Assembly: GCA_934045905.1 (NCBI GenBank)
Contig: OW203762.1
Coordinates: forward strand, 42,323,702 to 42,387,701
Source of the DNA: Leuctra nigra
Lineage: Eukaryota > Arthropoda > Insecta > Plecoptera > Leuctridae
Reading direction: 5' to 3'
DNA: 64,000 nucleotides
How positions within the stretch are numbered: the first letter of the stretch is position 1; the number at the start of each line of letters is the position of its first letter. The translations under genes and the position numbers were made by a program. Under the pieces are notes generated by a model. The model did no database searches. It saw only the letters and a list, made by a program, of their open reading frames with translations, and was not told the DNA's origin. Shown piece after piece: positions 11,201-22,124 of this stretch.

Positions 11201-11437
11201 AATAATTATAATTGTAAAGGAGTATGCAAGTAGTAGATACTACCTACCAGGAAATTACCTACCAAACATCATAATAGTACCTACCCTCGAAACATCTTCG
11301 AAGCCCTCATCGATGCTCTTCAACTCTCTGCGTTTCCAATATTTATATGCTGTATAGACACAAGCACATGATATTCCAATACCTGTCCCAAATAGTATTA
11401 ATGATTTAGCTAATTTTAATGGCAAACTGGCTGCCAT
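5293..11437 (-). CDS. Arl10: ARF-like small GTPase, ARL10 type, four exons
   Basis: Coding exons are complement(11285-11437), (10680-10854), (9272-9453) and (5293-5469), with phases 0, 1 and 0. All have GT-AG borders (donors GTAGGT, GTGAGT and GTGCGT). The product is 228 residues; human ARL10 is of similar size. Residues 12-31 form an N-terminal hydrophobic segment, which in this family anchors the protein to a membrane. GTPase motifs follow: P-loop GLERAGKST at 64-72, switch I PTEGFN near 89-94, G3 WEIGG at 108-112, formed across the exon 2/3 junction, and NKQD at 168-171, formed across the exon 3/4 junction. G3 lacks the Gln that follows GG in ordinary ARFs (Arg here), and no standard SAK G5 motif is visible, so GTP hydrolysis may be weak. 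The membrane anchor, the unusual G3 and the C-terminal fit favour ARL10 over other ARLs. The cellular role of ARL10 is poorly known. The start is the first ATG of the anchor exon. Confidence 0.87.
5868..6232 (+). mobile_element. 5S rRNA-derived SINE (SINE3-type) in GTPase intron 3
   Basis: From about 5895 to 5974 the sequence follows 5S rRNA closely: a CGGTTCTCGTCAGATTACCG block, then GGTTTAGCAAC, then TCGGATGGGTGACC. These correspond to the internal control region (A box, intermediate element, C box) that drives RNA polymerase III. About 250 bp of non-5S sequence follows, including GTCCTTCGGATGGGACGTTAA, a block that recurs in SINEs of several invertebrates from memory. The 5S-like head plus an unrelated body is the definition of the SINE3 class. 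The outer limits are approximate and no target duplication was settled. Confidence 0.75.
6262..6943 (+). mobile_element. Helitron-like family copy 1 (lacks 3' hairpin)
   Basis: It begins TTGAGCGAGCG, followed by the family's CACTTTCTCYGTGTG and GAAATTTTGCACACAT blocks. It matches the copy at 41014-42276 up to the GCATATCAAATCGGA block. The terminal hairpin and CCTAGT end are missing, and a fold-back at 6623-6800 interrupts it. It lies in intron 3 of the GTPase gene. Confidence 0.65.
6623..6800. mobile_element. Fold-back insertion within Helitron-like copy 1
   Basis: The arms, from ACAGTCTGT at 6623 to ACAAACTGT at 6799, pair over about 36 bp, with a second internal palindrome AGGCCGAGAAAGAC / GTCTTTCTCGGCCT at 6693-6739. 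It encodes no protein and its superfamily is not assigned. Confidence 0.6.
7048..7973 (-). mobile_element. Helitron-like family copy 2
   Basis: Read on the minus strand it runs from GAGCGAGCGAAGCGAGCG near 7957-7940, through the family's TTGCACAC block, to the 3' hairpin (stem near 7065-7094) and end TTTTCCTAGT at 7048-7057. Internal A-rich tracts occur at 7867-7910. No helicase is encoded. Confidence 0.7.
7974..8219 (+). mobile_element. Helitron-like family copy 3 (3' half only)
   Basis: Resembles the 3' half of the copy at 50222-51315 (AGCCCAATCAGTCAAG, then TCCAGAGT) and ends in TGCTCGCTCATCAA...TTAGCGTTTTCCTAGT. Its hairpin is decayed. It directly abuts copy 2 in the opposite orientation. 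Confidence 0.6.
8253..8924. mobile_element. Large imperfect fold-back element
   Basis: The outer arms carry GTGTTACG and CGTAACAC with weaker pairing. The inner arms (about 8366-8425 against 8755-8815) pair strongly, including AAGGTGGAAACTCTTCG and its complement. The loop contains several TGTTTTAA repeats. It lies within intron 3 of the GTPase gene. There is no coding capacity. Confidence 0.65.
8966..9204. mobile_element. hAT-type MITE
   Basis: Ends CAGGGGCGGTCTGG and CCAGACCGCCACTG are flanked by a perfect 8-bp duplication, CGTAACAC, at 8958-8965 and 9205-9212. The element is 239 bp and has no coding capacity. Its end lies only about 70 bp from the exon 3 splice donor of the GTPase gene (intron 3). 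A decayed relative is visible near 40869-40960 (AAAAGGCCCGGATAAACA). Confidence 0.9.
9541..9683. repeat. Near-perfect palindrome of about 143 bp
   Basis: The arms from AATAATTTCATAGTTTGG to its complement pair almost completely with a loop of only a few bases around 9611. The tip repeats GAACCCGAAAATT and its complement. It sits in intron 2 of the GTPase gene and is probably a fold-back MITE. Target duplication is not resolved. Confidence 0.7.
9684..10679. other. Rest of intron 2 of the GTPase gene
   Basis: No conserved coding frame. A GC-richer patch at 10300-10560 with an ATTGG box and a GTAAGC donor-like site could be a promoter and untranslated first exon on the plus strand, but nothing downstream confirms it. 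Confidence 0.35.
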
Positions 11438-11812
11438 GATTGTTTTGATTCTGTAATTTTTAGTTGGCTGCCTTCTACTTTAGCAAGTGGCCTTCACGAT
11501 GGCTCAACAGTTTGACATGGTTTGACATTTCCACTACAGTTGGTATCAAGCGGTATCAAGGTTGGTTGGTACCATTTGTTTGGGTATTTTTGAATGACGT
11601 CACGATCACGAGCAACGAATGTGGAAGAGAGAAGAACGATCGAGTTCAGCAGTGCTCGAGCAAGTACGAGTGAGAGGAAGAGAAGCGAGAATAGCGAATC
11701 AGCAACAGTATCATCTTTCTCTTTCCTTCTTTCCAGTTTCACTGTGCTGATTGTGCGTCAAGCAGTGGGGAAGTTTTAGACTTGCTGGTTTTAAGAAATA
11801 ATTTTGTTAAAA
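11438..11812. promoter_or_regulatory. Divergent promoter region with a CRE-like site
   Basis: This interval of about 375 bp separates the start codon of the minus-strand GTPase gene from that of the plus-strand small gene. It holds the palindrome TGACGTCA at 11595-11602, the binding site of CREB/ATF-type bZIP factors, and duplicated GGTATCAAG blocks at about 11541-11561. No TATA box is evident on either side. A shared housekeeping-type promoter is an inference. Confidence 0.5.
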
Positions 11813-12402
11813 ATGGGATTCTTTCTGTACAATAAGTACCTTGAAGTTGAATGTATGGTGAGTTAAACACTTTATTGCAGATTATCCAGCATGTAATTTA
11901 GTTTTGACTGTCAAGTTCAGTGTTGGCCATGGCTTGCCAGTCAAGGGTGTCCTTGTAGGTTAGGCTGAAGGGAACAGAAATTGCGTTTGTAAAGGTCAAA
12001 GAGTGCATTTAATAATTTTTTTAAATTTCAGTGGTATGAGCTTACAGTCAATTTACTGGCGGTGTTATAGTGATTAGTGTGATTATATTTGAGCATTTAA
12101 CACATACCTAAAATATTTTTCGAAAAGAAAGAATAAGGTCTGAGGTAGGTAGGTAGGTACCTATAGATTGTGAATTATCCCCAGTTCCAGATTTAGAGTT
12201 TATGTGAGCTTGATTGCATTTTTCTAATTCAATTAGGTAGGTACCTATTTCCTTCACAATCCCGACTTATAGAATTATTCGAAGATAGAATGACCACATA
12301 ACTTTCACCTGTCTCAATAATTACATGCTTCAGGTTGCAGAGCAACAACTGAAAGAAAGTAAAAAGTATGCTTCCCTGAGAAGGATTCCAAGGAAGAATT
12401 GA
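11813..12402 (+). CDS. Candidate 38-residue protein, two exons, function unknown
   Basis: Exon 1 is 11813-11857 and ends at a strong GTGAGT donor. Exon 2 is 12334-12402 and follows a TTCAG acceptor. The junction is phase 0 and the frame ends at TGA. The predicted product is basic and short: MGFFLYNKYLEVECM is followed by a 23-residue exon 2 rich in Lys, Arg and Gln, giving one hydrophobic start and one amphipathic tail. The context favours a real transcript, since it starts just downstream of the divergent promoter and has good splice sites on both sides. I do not recognise the family. It could also be an upstream frame or an alternative transcript of the gene at 12769, whose phase does not join to exon 1. 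Confidence 0.4.
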
Positions 12403-12768
12403 GTGTTAAATTTTTGTTTTGTACTATGTACGTATGCATTTTAACTGATGTACTGTTGTGTTGTGTGATGTCTTGTAGAGCATCGTATGTTCCTACTATT
12501 TGCTATTTGTTACCTCGCAGTGTACTAATTCTTCCATGGCTCTGGTTTGTAACTTTAAACTGAAACGATCATTGCATTCAGCAGCTGACCAAGATGGTGG
12601 AAGCTTACTCCTAGTCGGGCCGACTTCTCCGAGTTACATCTAGTCCACCGTTAAACTTCCACAGACATCAACTACAGTTTGTTTTTGCATCTCTTTTAAA
12701 TTCACACCAATCCACAAACACTTTGCACTTCCCTTGCTGCTGCACAATTGTATTCGATCACCACCACC

Positions 12769-15700
12769 ATGGGGTCGACTAAGCCTGAGCGTTCCATATC
12801 TTCGAGCATTCCTATGTGGATGAAGACGAAGATGAATGATAGGTGAGGCAGAACGCAGAATTACAGTCATTTAATTATGTAGGTTTCCACCTACACTTAA
12901 GGATAGGAACATTCTCTGCCTTGTAGACCGAGTTCTTAATTTTACTTTTAGTCACTCCCTACAAGTTTCACCTAGATACATCTTTGTTATTGCTATTATT
13001 TGTAAGCTTGGAATGGTTTTTCACGGCTTTATAGTGTGTACTAACTAATGGCTTTTTAGTTTTTAGTGTGAGTTTAAGAGCACCATTTCACAAATTTACT
13101 ATGATGTCCCTAAACCCCATTTTTTTATATTGTGACTGTCTTGTTAATGGGACTGGAAGCAACAAGTTGTATAGAGAATTAACTTCTCTTTGTAGGATAT
13201 ACTTTACCGCTTTTTAAGATTTGTTTCTAAAGCGAGAGCTGTTCTTATATTTCGAAAAGTTCATTTAGTGATTATTTAAATTCCTTATTTTGTGGGTGCA
13301 TTAAAATATCAAAGCAAAATTTTGAATCGTTACATTTTCTTTCTTGTAGTAGCTTCTTGACCTTGAACACATTTTTCTTGAGTGCATTGCCTCCAAAACT
13401 CCTATCTAAAAGTAGGTATGTGCCAACTGCCAACCTACTCTTGCATTAATTGTCCATTATAATATCGGCCATCATGTCAACGAAACATTCAATCTGGACA
13501 TGTGTTAGGATTGGGATATTGTGTGTCATTGAGAATACTATCATTACCACCCAGCTATGTAGGTACTGGTATAAACTAGTGGACTACGCTTTCAATATCT
13601 TGCCTTCACATGACCTTGGTTTTATTACCTTCTTAGAAGCAAGCAGTTCAAGCAAGGCGATTAGAATAGTGCATTAGGTAAAGAAAGAGAATGTGTTCAA
13701 CACTGTTTAAATTCAGGGGGTTTTGGATAATTATTATAGTGAAATCAAATGTGCTTTTATTTGACTACTTTCACAATTATTTATATTTTTCAGGTATGAC
13801 ATCGCAGAACCTTTCTCCCCTCCAGCACACGATGATAATTTCTTCTACATTCGCTATCCCAAGTCTACCGTCCAGCCAACGAGTGTCCAACAGGAGAACA
13901 CTTGCCGACCAATAGGGGATTTGGACCCTGACTTGACGCGCCACACAGCTCCTTGCAAGCAGTTCATGCCGCAGACCAAGATGAGCAATGGTAAGTCACA
14001 AGTGCTTCTTGTACAAAATATTTTCTAATGTGAATTTACTTCCTACAGTAAAAAGATCAATTGAATCCATGTTACAAACTGACTGAATCAGGATATTGCA
14101 CTTGGACTAATATGCAAATGCCAAGTATGAAAAGTGTTTATTGAAATGCAGTTGTTCGAGCTTCATTTGTATTAACTTGACTTTCTGTCTCAGTTTCGAG
14201 TTACATATTTACATAGAGAAATTCTGACTGTATAGTATACCTCAAGAGGTAGAAGGCCCGATGTCCATTTACTCGATTTTGCATTGCACAAGCTCTATCA
14301 ATCGCAATTTGTCTGAACTTTAAAAATTACGTTTTAATTGAAGTATTCTCTTACAAATGACTGGTGTCACTATTACAATTTTACATATTACTTATGAAGG
14401 CAGAATTTCAGCTCAAGTATCATTGAAATGGACATAGGTCCTTCTACCAAGGTCTGCAAGGTCTGTAGACATACAGTAGGCAGGTAATTTACAAGTCGAT
14501 TTGTAACATTTTTTTAAATTTCTTGTAAACAACTGCTAATCAGTGGGTTTGTGACCTGCATGTGTCTTAGGCCTACCTGTTGATTAAGTTCTATATTGAG
14601 GCAATCTGCCTCTTGATCAGTAATCAGTATTTTCAATTTTCGTTATAATTTCATCATTCATCTGGGGCTCTTGACCCAAGCCTATACATCTGCTGAGTTT
14701 GTTATCTCTTACTTTGCCTTGGACTAGTCGCATGAAAGACATTGGCTTATCAGTTGTTGCTATGTAGTTGAATAATAATCAGTCTGCTAATACCTCGAGT
14801 ATTGACTTGACAAAACATCTCAAGCTAACCTTGCACTTCTTCATAACACATTCATTCTAAGCTTGACTACGTAGTATTTGCATTCTGTTCGTCATAGAAT
14901 TATTAAGGCAAATTTGTTATTTATTAACATAGGTTGTTTTATCATCATGATATTGGTAAAATCACACGTCTGGCTATTTACCATATTCATTTTCGCATGT
15001 ATTTTGTAAACAAGACCACGTCATTGTGTGGAGATCCACTTGTTATGGTGGTTCCAGTTACGTCAGCACAGACCTTGACAATGTGGAAGTACTTTTTTAG
15101 TGTTTGGTTGGGTATCTAATCAAGATGAAAATTCTTCAGAAAACTCAATATGTAGTAGTTGAATGTTTTTGGAAAATGAGAAACTGATATCTTAATTTTT
15201 ATTAAACCAACGTGGGATTTCTTGTCTCCTTCCTGATGTAAAGTTAGCAAGAAAAATTAAGGGATTCTACCTATGGTCGGTGACAAGAAAAGATGAACCC
15301 GCTCTATCATGGGCCGGCCTATACCTGGCAGTGGGTTCATCTTTGCCTGTCACCGACTCTAGTTACCAAATTACAGAACTATTGTTTTTTCTCATGATTC
15401 TCCTAATCACTTTTCAACTATGTATCTGGGAAATTGCAATTAAAAAATTTAAAGTAAACTACATTGTGTTGTGTGTGTTGTGTCTAGTGTCCGTCCGTCC
15501 GATCGGGTAGCTCAGTTGGTAGAGCTCTCGCCCGGCAAGTGAGAGGTCCCGGGTTCGAGCCCCGGTTCGGTCGGATATTTTTCACAACACACATCCCTTC
15601 ATATTAAACTACATTCCTTCATTCTTTATACTTTTGCATTATGTTTAAATTTTTTTTTATTTATTAACTTTTTTATTGAATGTTTTGCAATTGAGCATTT

Positions 15701-18667
15701 AGAATGCTACTACATGTAGTGATTTTAATTTCATTTGTTTAACTTCGAAGAAACATCTTATTTATTGCTGTGTGAAATAAAATGGCTCTTGTGTTTTTGA
15801 CTGTGTCTATTGCGGTCGCTCATATATTGAGAGAACATTGAACTATGCGTGGAACACGCCATTTGTGACAGTCAGATATCATTATGAAGGATGTGAATTT
15901 CTGGCCAGGTGCCAACCCCAGCATTCAGTAAAACTCGCGAGTTATTAATAAGTAATGTAAATATTGTATTTTTTTAAGACAACTTTTTGCAATTTGCCTT
16001 CGATCTTCATGGAATAATTTCAAGCTCCCTCAACAAACCATAAAATACTGATTTTTTATGCAATTTCCAATTTGTGATGTACAGATGATAGTAAAATAAA
16101 GTGACTAGCAATCTAATCCAAAGCAATTTACCCTCCTAATTTGTCAGTTTTTGTTCACAAATGGATAGTCAGTGGATGCTTTCTACTCCAGGTGTATGGG
16201 TAGGGTTCTACAATGTAGAGCTTTCAAATTGCCCATGACAAATCAAGGCATTTAATTTCCAAAAAGAATGCATTTGGTATAAAATAATATTATGTGGAAG
16301 TACCTAATCTCTTGCAAACTAGACATATTTTTTTTTCTTTTGGATCCACTTTTTCGATTTACAATTTTTCAGCAAAACCAGTCGGGAACTTGTAGAGCTG
16401 TAAACATGTTATGTTTATTGAAATTATTTTAAAATTTGTTCGAATTAGCTGATTCTAAATTCTAAATAATTTGATCACTTTAAAATAATTGAGATTTGTT
16501 ATCCAGAGCAGCGGTCGCCAACCGGTGGTCCCCGGACCACTGGTGGTCCGCGAGAAAATCTTGGTGGTCCGCAGAGAAATTTGGAAGTTTACTTTAAAGT
16601 TTCCATGCAATTTATTTAATTTAGAAAAATATCAATCCAATACAAATGTACTGAATTTGGACATGTTTCACTAGCACTATAATGAAAATATGATCAGTTT
16701 CCGAGTATTTTTCCAAACCCTAAAGCTGGATCCACATAGACCGTTTTTGCGTTTTGCGTTTTCCGTTTTTTTTCTTACAGCCAATCACCAGTCCAGAAAC
16801 CGCTCACGGCAGACTTGTGATTGGTTTATAGAAAAAAAACGGAAAACGCAAAACGCAAAAACGGTCTATGTGGACCCAGCTTAAGAGTCATTTTAAACGC
16901 TTTTTCTCGAAATAAAAGTTGGCTGAAAACGCGTAGAAAAGTGCCAAATGACTTCCTGAAAACAAAATTTTTCCGGGGCTTAGCGCCCCGGACCCGCTTG
17001 GTACTGGGGGGCCCTCCCCCCAGACCCCCCATTGTCTCCCTCATCAATCGTATTTCCCGGCATACTTATTTCACGCACTTGAGTGGTCCGCGAGATATAA
17101 AATTGTCAAAAGTGGTCCACGAGGTTCAAAAGGTTGGCGACCGCTGATCCAGAGTGCACAGATCGGCGACTCATCAGCATGTTACCATGTATGGAAATAG
17201 CTCTCTTATCAACTCTTTATCTATAAGCATTTTCCTAATTATATTTTGATTATATCACTTATTTTTCCCCTTATATCTAGGTTTAAGGATTCATTTTTGT
17301 GTACCTAATAATCTTTATGACAGCATTAGTGCACTGTGTTTTATCAATCAATAGCATTGATCTGCAATAAGTTTGTTATCTTATAATATTAATAAGCAGT
17401 TATTTCCTAATAATTATTTACCTAATAATTTATTGACATTCAAAAGTTTCACGCGATACATAAGAGGTCAGTGCTCTTGCACAGTCGCATTGCATATTGG
17501 ATCGAATCTGACAGCTGTCTAGTGTAATGTCTGTCATAACTGTATGTGTGTTCGAGAAGGCTGTGGGTGGTGTGCAAGTGTCATTGTCACAGCCGTCTGT
17601 ACACTCGCCGTTCGTTCCTCCTCCTCGTGAGCTGCCTGTCGCCTGAGTAGCAATTGTAGTTCCAAACCTGCCGTCCCGGGATGGGGTCACTACTGTCGCA
17701 CATTTAAATAACCAAGCGACGGTACGGTAGTGACCCCATCCCGGGACGGCAGGTGAGGAGCTACTCAGACGACAGGCAGCTCACAGGAGTAGGGAGGGAC
17801 GAACGACGAGTATACAGACGGCTGTGGTCATTGTAACCACGTCAAGTGATTCGAAGTTTTCACTTTGTATTTGGCACCGAAGTTTGGTGTTTTGCATTTT
17901 GGGTAGAGCCTGGCAAGACTAAGTACCACATATCACCAACAGATGTCTCTTTACTTTCTAGCATAATAAATACCTCAGTCATAACTATAATTTTAAGTAC
18001 CTACCTAGGTACCTATTTAATTTATTAAAACCAAGATTAATCCATTGAATCTTTCTTTGCAGACATGCCTGGGATCTCTTTGACCAAGGCTAAGAAGTCG
18101 CAAGGCACCGATGACGGCTTCACCGGTGAAGCAGCTGCTTGCGGTCAGTCTGTGGTCCAAGTCGCGCAGCAGATGGTCGCGCAGCAGTTGGTCGCCGGCA
18201 AGTTCGATGTTCAGAACTTAGACTCGATGCTGGGTGCCGAGTCGTACGACTTCAAAAAGCGGCGCGGGAGTAAATCTCTGCCGGCCAGTCCGCTCGCCAC
18301 TCCGGATTCCTCCCCTCGCATCGTCAGGAAACAAACACCGAACCGTTACTTCACGGGTGCCTTCGCTCCTACTGCCGACAACAAGACGAACCAAGAGGTC
18401 AAGTATCCCGGCGGATGGATATTGGCCGGATTCCTCGGTCAGCGAGAGCACATGAACTTGACTATCCCGGAGGAAACCAAGGAAGATCCTGGCATGTCGA
18501 CGAGCCCCAAGGCATCCCTGGATGTATCGACTGGTATGCGTCGAAACAAGTCGACATCTGTCATCGGAAAACTCATGGCCGAAGAAACGATCGATGGGGC
18601 CAAGGTTATTCGACCAAAGCCATCGGAGCTGAGGGAGATGAACTTTTGGTCTCCTACTTCCATGTAG
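12769..18667 (+). CDS. Uncharacterised 291-residue protein, three exons
   Basis: Exons are 12769-12842, 13794-13990 and 18063-18667. The splice borders are GTGAGG, TTTTTCAG, GTAAGT and TTTGCAG, the phases agree, and the ATG has a good context (CACCATGG). There is no signal peptide or membrane segment, so the product is probably intracellular. Visible blocks are an acidic/aromatic stretch in exon 2 (HDDNFFYIRYPKS), a Gln/Val/Ala-rich probable helix near 119-142, a basic Ser/Pro region with several SP/TP sites near 155-182 (possible proline-directed phosphorylation), then GGWILAGFLGQ at 207-217. The C-terminus is FWSPTSM. The GC-rich, stop-free third exon against AT-rich introns supports coding. 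I cannot name the family. Polyadenylation signals AATAAA lie at 19096-19101 and beyond. Its 4 kb second intron holds the tRNA-like locus and hAT-type elements. Confidence 0.78.
14248..14448. repeat. Fold-back repeat in intron 2 of the unknown gene
   Basis: GGTAGAAGG at 14248 and CCTTCTACC at 14448 open arms that also share ATGTCCATTT and its complement. The spacer is about 150 bp of unique-looking sequence. A MITE-like origin is likely, but no target duplication was settled. Confidence 0.5.
15274..15359 (+). ncRNA. MicroRNA-like hairpin candidate
   Basis: Arms at 15275-15303 and 15330-15358 pair at 25 of 29 positions with scattered mismatches and a loop of about 26 bases. This is the size and shape of a microRNA precursor. 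It lies in an intron, in the sense orientation to the host gene. It could equally be the remains of a small inverted-repeat transposon. No mature sequence or conservation can be judged here. Confidence 0.3.
15501..15573 (+). tRNA. tRNA-like gene, apparent anticodon GGC (Ala), possibly a tRNA-derived SINE head
   Basis: It folds as a cloverleaf. The acceptor stem is GATCGGG/TTCGGTC. The D arm GCTC...GAGC contains the A box TAGCTCAGTTGG. The anticodon stem is CTCGC/GTGAG. The T arm is CCGGG-TTCGAGC-CCCGG with the B box GGTTCGAGCC. A TTTTT polymerase III terminator follows at about 15577. The seven-base loop CCGGCAA places GGC at 34-36, which reads alanine GCC codons. Position 33 is C, not the nearly universal U, and GGC is unusual for eukaryotic alanine tRNAs. 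The locus is therefore likelier a tRNA-derived repeat or pseudogene than a working tRNA. No CCA is encoded, as expected in eukaryotes. Confidence 0.55.
16509..17146. mobile_element. hAT-type element carrying a nested MITE
   Basis: Perfect 15-bp terminal repeats CAGCGGTCGCCAACC / GGTTGGCGACCGCTG are flanked by the perfect 8-bp duplication ATCCAGAG at 16501-16508 and 17147-17154. Internal GTGGTCC repeats occur at both ends. The element is 638 bp, including a 158-bp insertion at 16724-16881. No transposase is encoded. It lies in intron 2 of the unknown gene. Confidence 0.92.
16724..16881. mobile_element. Harbinger-like MITE (TAA target) nested in the hAT-type element
   Basis: An almost perfect hairpin begins AGCTGG and ends CCAGCT, with TAA on both sides (16721-16723 and 16882-16884), matching the 3-bp PIF/Harbinger target. 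Long arms contain GTTTTTGCGTTTTGCG and its complement. A similar AAACGC...GGTCTGT stretch at about 36950-37045 may be a decayed relative. Confidence 0.75.
17588..17826. repeat. GC-rich fold-back repeat
   Basis: Left arm 17588-17700 and right arm 17712-17826 are near complements. They share CACAGCCGTCTGTA, GAGCTGCCTGTCG and CTGCCGTCCCGGGATGGGGT with its complement. The loop is very short (about 11 bp), so the locus could form a cruciform or long hairpin RNA. It lies in intron 2 of the unknown gene. Confidence 0.65.
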
Positions 18668-19694
18668 ACTCGACAGTTTTCCGGTGGGGAACTTCAGATC
18701 TTGCTGTTCTTCTCTTTTTTGAAACTAACTCTTTCTCAGCTCAACTACTTTCTAGTGATAGTGATTAAACGTTTATATGGAGTTGACTTAAGGAAAACAA
18801 CATTTTACTGTAGACTTTCTTCCTTTATATTGTCAATTTTGAACTGAGTTTACTTCACAACATATGTCTATCTAGGATGGTTTTGTTTTCTTTTCTCAAA
18901 ATTATGCTCACTGGAGTTGATTGTGTAGGAGCTAACGTTAGCTATCGTATCTATAGGTCGATAATTTAATTTCTTTGTCTCAGAAAACTTAAGTTACCAA
19001 ATATCTTCATGTTTTCCCCCATTGGTCAGCACTTATTGCCACTATCATATCTCTTCCAAAATCTGTGAACAGAATTTCATAGAATGGTCATCCATAATAA
19101 ACCAGTCCGAGTACTGTTGTATAGAAGCAAAGTTAGTTGAATATGTATTTTCATGAAACCAGATTTAGTTTTACATATAGCTAACTGCTCTATAACTTGA
19201 CTCCAAAATGAGCTTAGTTTTAGTAGTAACTTTTTTGTGTTTCTTGTTTGTTTTTGTTAATTGTTTCCTCTATCAGTCATTTCTTGAAGATGATTACTAA
19301 CAATACCTCTCCCATGAACTGCACTGCTACTGGATTGTTTCGTGACTACATGTGCATTCTCTTTATTTTATACTAAGTAAATACCAAATAACCAAATAAG
19401 TTCTGGCTCCTATAATTTTCTTTATCATTATTAGTAGGCATTAGTGTTAAAAGTTAAATTTTGATAGTTACGTAACAATACTACAATGCATCTTTATAAA
19501 ATCAAAAACCAGCAAATTTGTTTTGGAATTGCATCATATTTTCTTACAATACCCGTTTCAATAAATACTTCAATAAAATCTCGATTGTCTTTTCTAGTTG
19601 TTGATTTCTGCACCTAATCATTGAATGAAATCTGTTGAAATTCGATCTATTATTAGCGAATCTTTGTTATTGCTGTCAAATAACTGCAGATTGA
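18668..19694 (+). other. 3' UTR of the unknown gene and downstream DNA
   Basis: The 3' UTR probably runs to AATAAA at 19096-19101, with further AATAAA copies near 19559 and 19573. No coding frame of interest is present. Confidence 0.5.
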
Positions 19695-21035
<1,341 letters not shown>

Positions 21036-21206
21036 TAGAAAGACAAAGTCAATATAAAGTTTCAAACTTCCAACTAGTTTCAAATGATATTTTTCGAAGA
21101 TAAAGTACCTAGGTAGGTACCTACTGTAATTAGGCGACGTGTGCATCTTTTAAACCTTAATAAATAATAATGTATAGATTCCAACAGCACTTTTCTTGCA
21201 CATGTC

Positions 21207-21674
21207 TAGTGGTCGAATTGGGGCATCCCCCCATGGGGAATATATTGATGGTTCCATCCCCCCATGATGGCTAATTTGTCCGGTTCACCATCCCCCCATG
21301 AGAGATTAATTTATTTATTTTATCCCCCCACACCGTATTGGAGGGAAAATTGTGAAAAATTAAAAAATTAAAATCAAAATACACTTCAGAACGTCTTAAA
21401 ATTGATTTAAATGTGTCAAAAGACCAAAAACCTGGTCAAGGTTTTTGGATCATGAAAAACCACACCTTTTATTGGAGTAAAAACGGTGAAAAATTTAAAA
21501 AATGTAAAGATCAAAATACACCTTAGAACGTCTCAAAATTGATTTCAGAGTGTCAAAAATAACGCCCTGCGTTATTTTTGCGTGACAAGTTTTGTTCCTT
21601 CACTTGCCCCCCCTTGGCAGAAATTCTGCCAGTACACCATCCCCCCCATGGACTGACTTCCAATTCGACCACTG
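21207..21674. mobile_element. hAT-type MITE
   Basis: Termini TAGTGGTCGAATTGG and CCAATTCGACCACTG are flanked by the perfect 8-bp duplication CACATGTC at 21199-21206 and 21675-21682. Two internal direct repeats (about 21347-21421 and 21479-21565) share AGAACGTCT and AAAATTGATTT. Many CATCCCCCCATG blocks lie near both ends. The element is 468 bp with no coding capacity. Confidence 0.92.
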
Positions 21675-22124
21675 CACATGTCTATTCTCGTAGAGGCAAT
21701 TGAAGTCAGCGCAAAACGTTATACTGATCCTTACAGCACGGATTATGTGCCGATACCCAAGATATTATGAATACTCCGTAACCGATTCATTTCACTGTGC
21801 GGTACCAAATACCTATGTGGTTAGTGGTTATGAAGGAATAAAATATGACTAGGTAATGCCGTAGTACGCTATTGCATAGTTCGGTATAATAATGTAGGTC
21901 CTACCTTCCTATTAATAATTCTTGACTCTAGGCTGTATCATAATCTGGGTGTCATAAAAAAGCTGTAAATTACTAAAACTATCTAAAACCAACATGCTCA
22001 GCATTATTGTGCGAATTGTTAGGTATATTTTTCGGTTCGCAATTACTAATTTAAAGTCACTATTTTAAGACTTGTAATTTTAAGCTGTAAAAATAGTGGT
22101 TGAATGAAATGATACAAATGCCAC

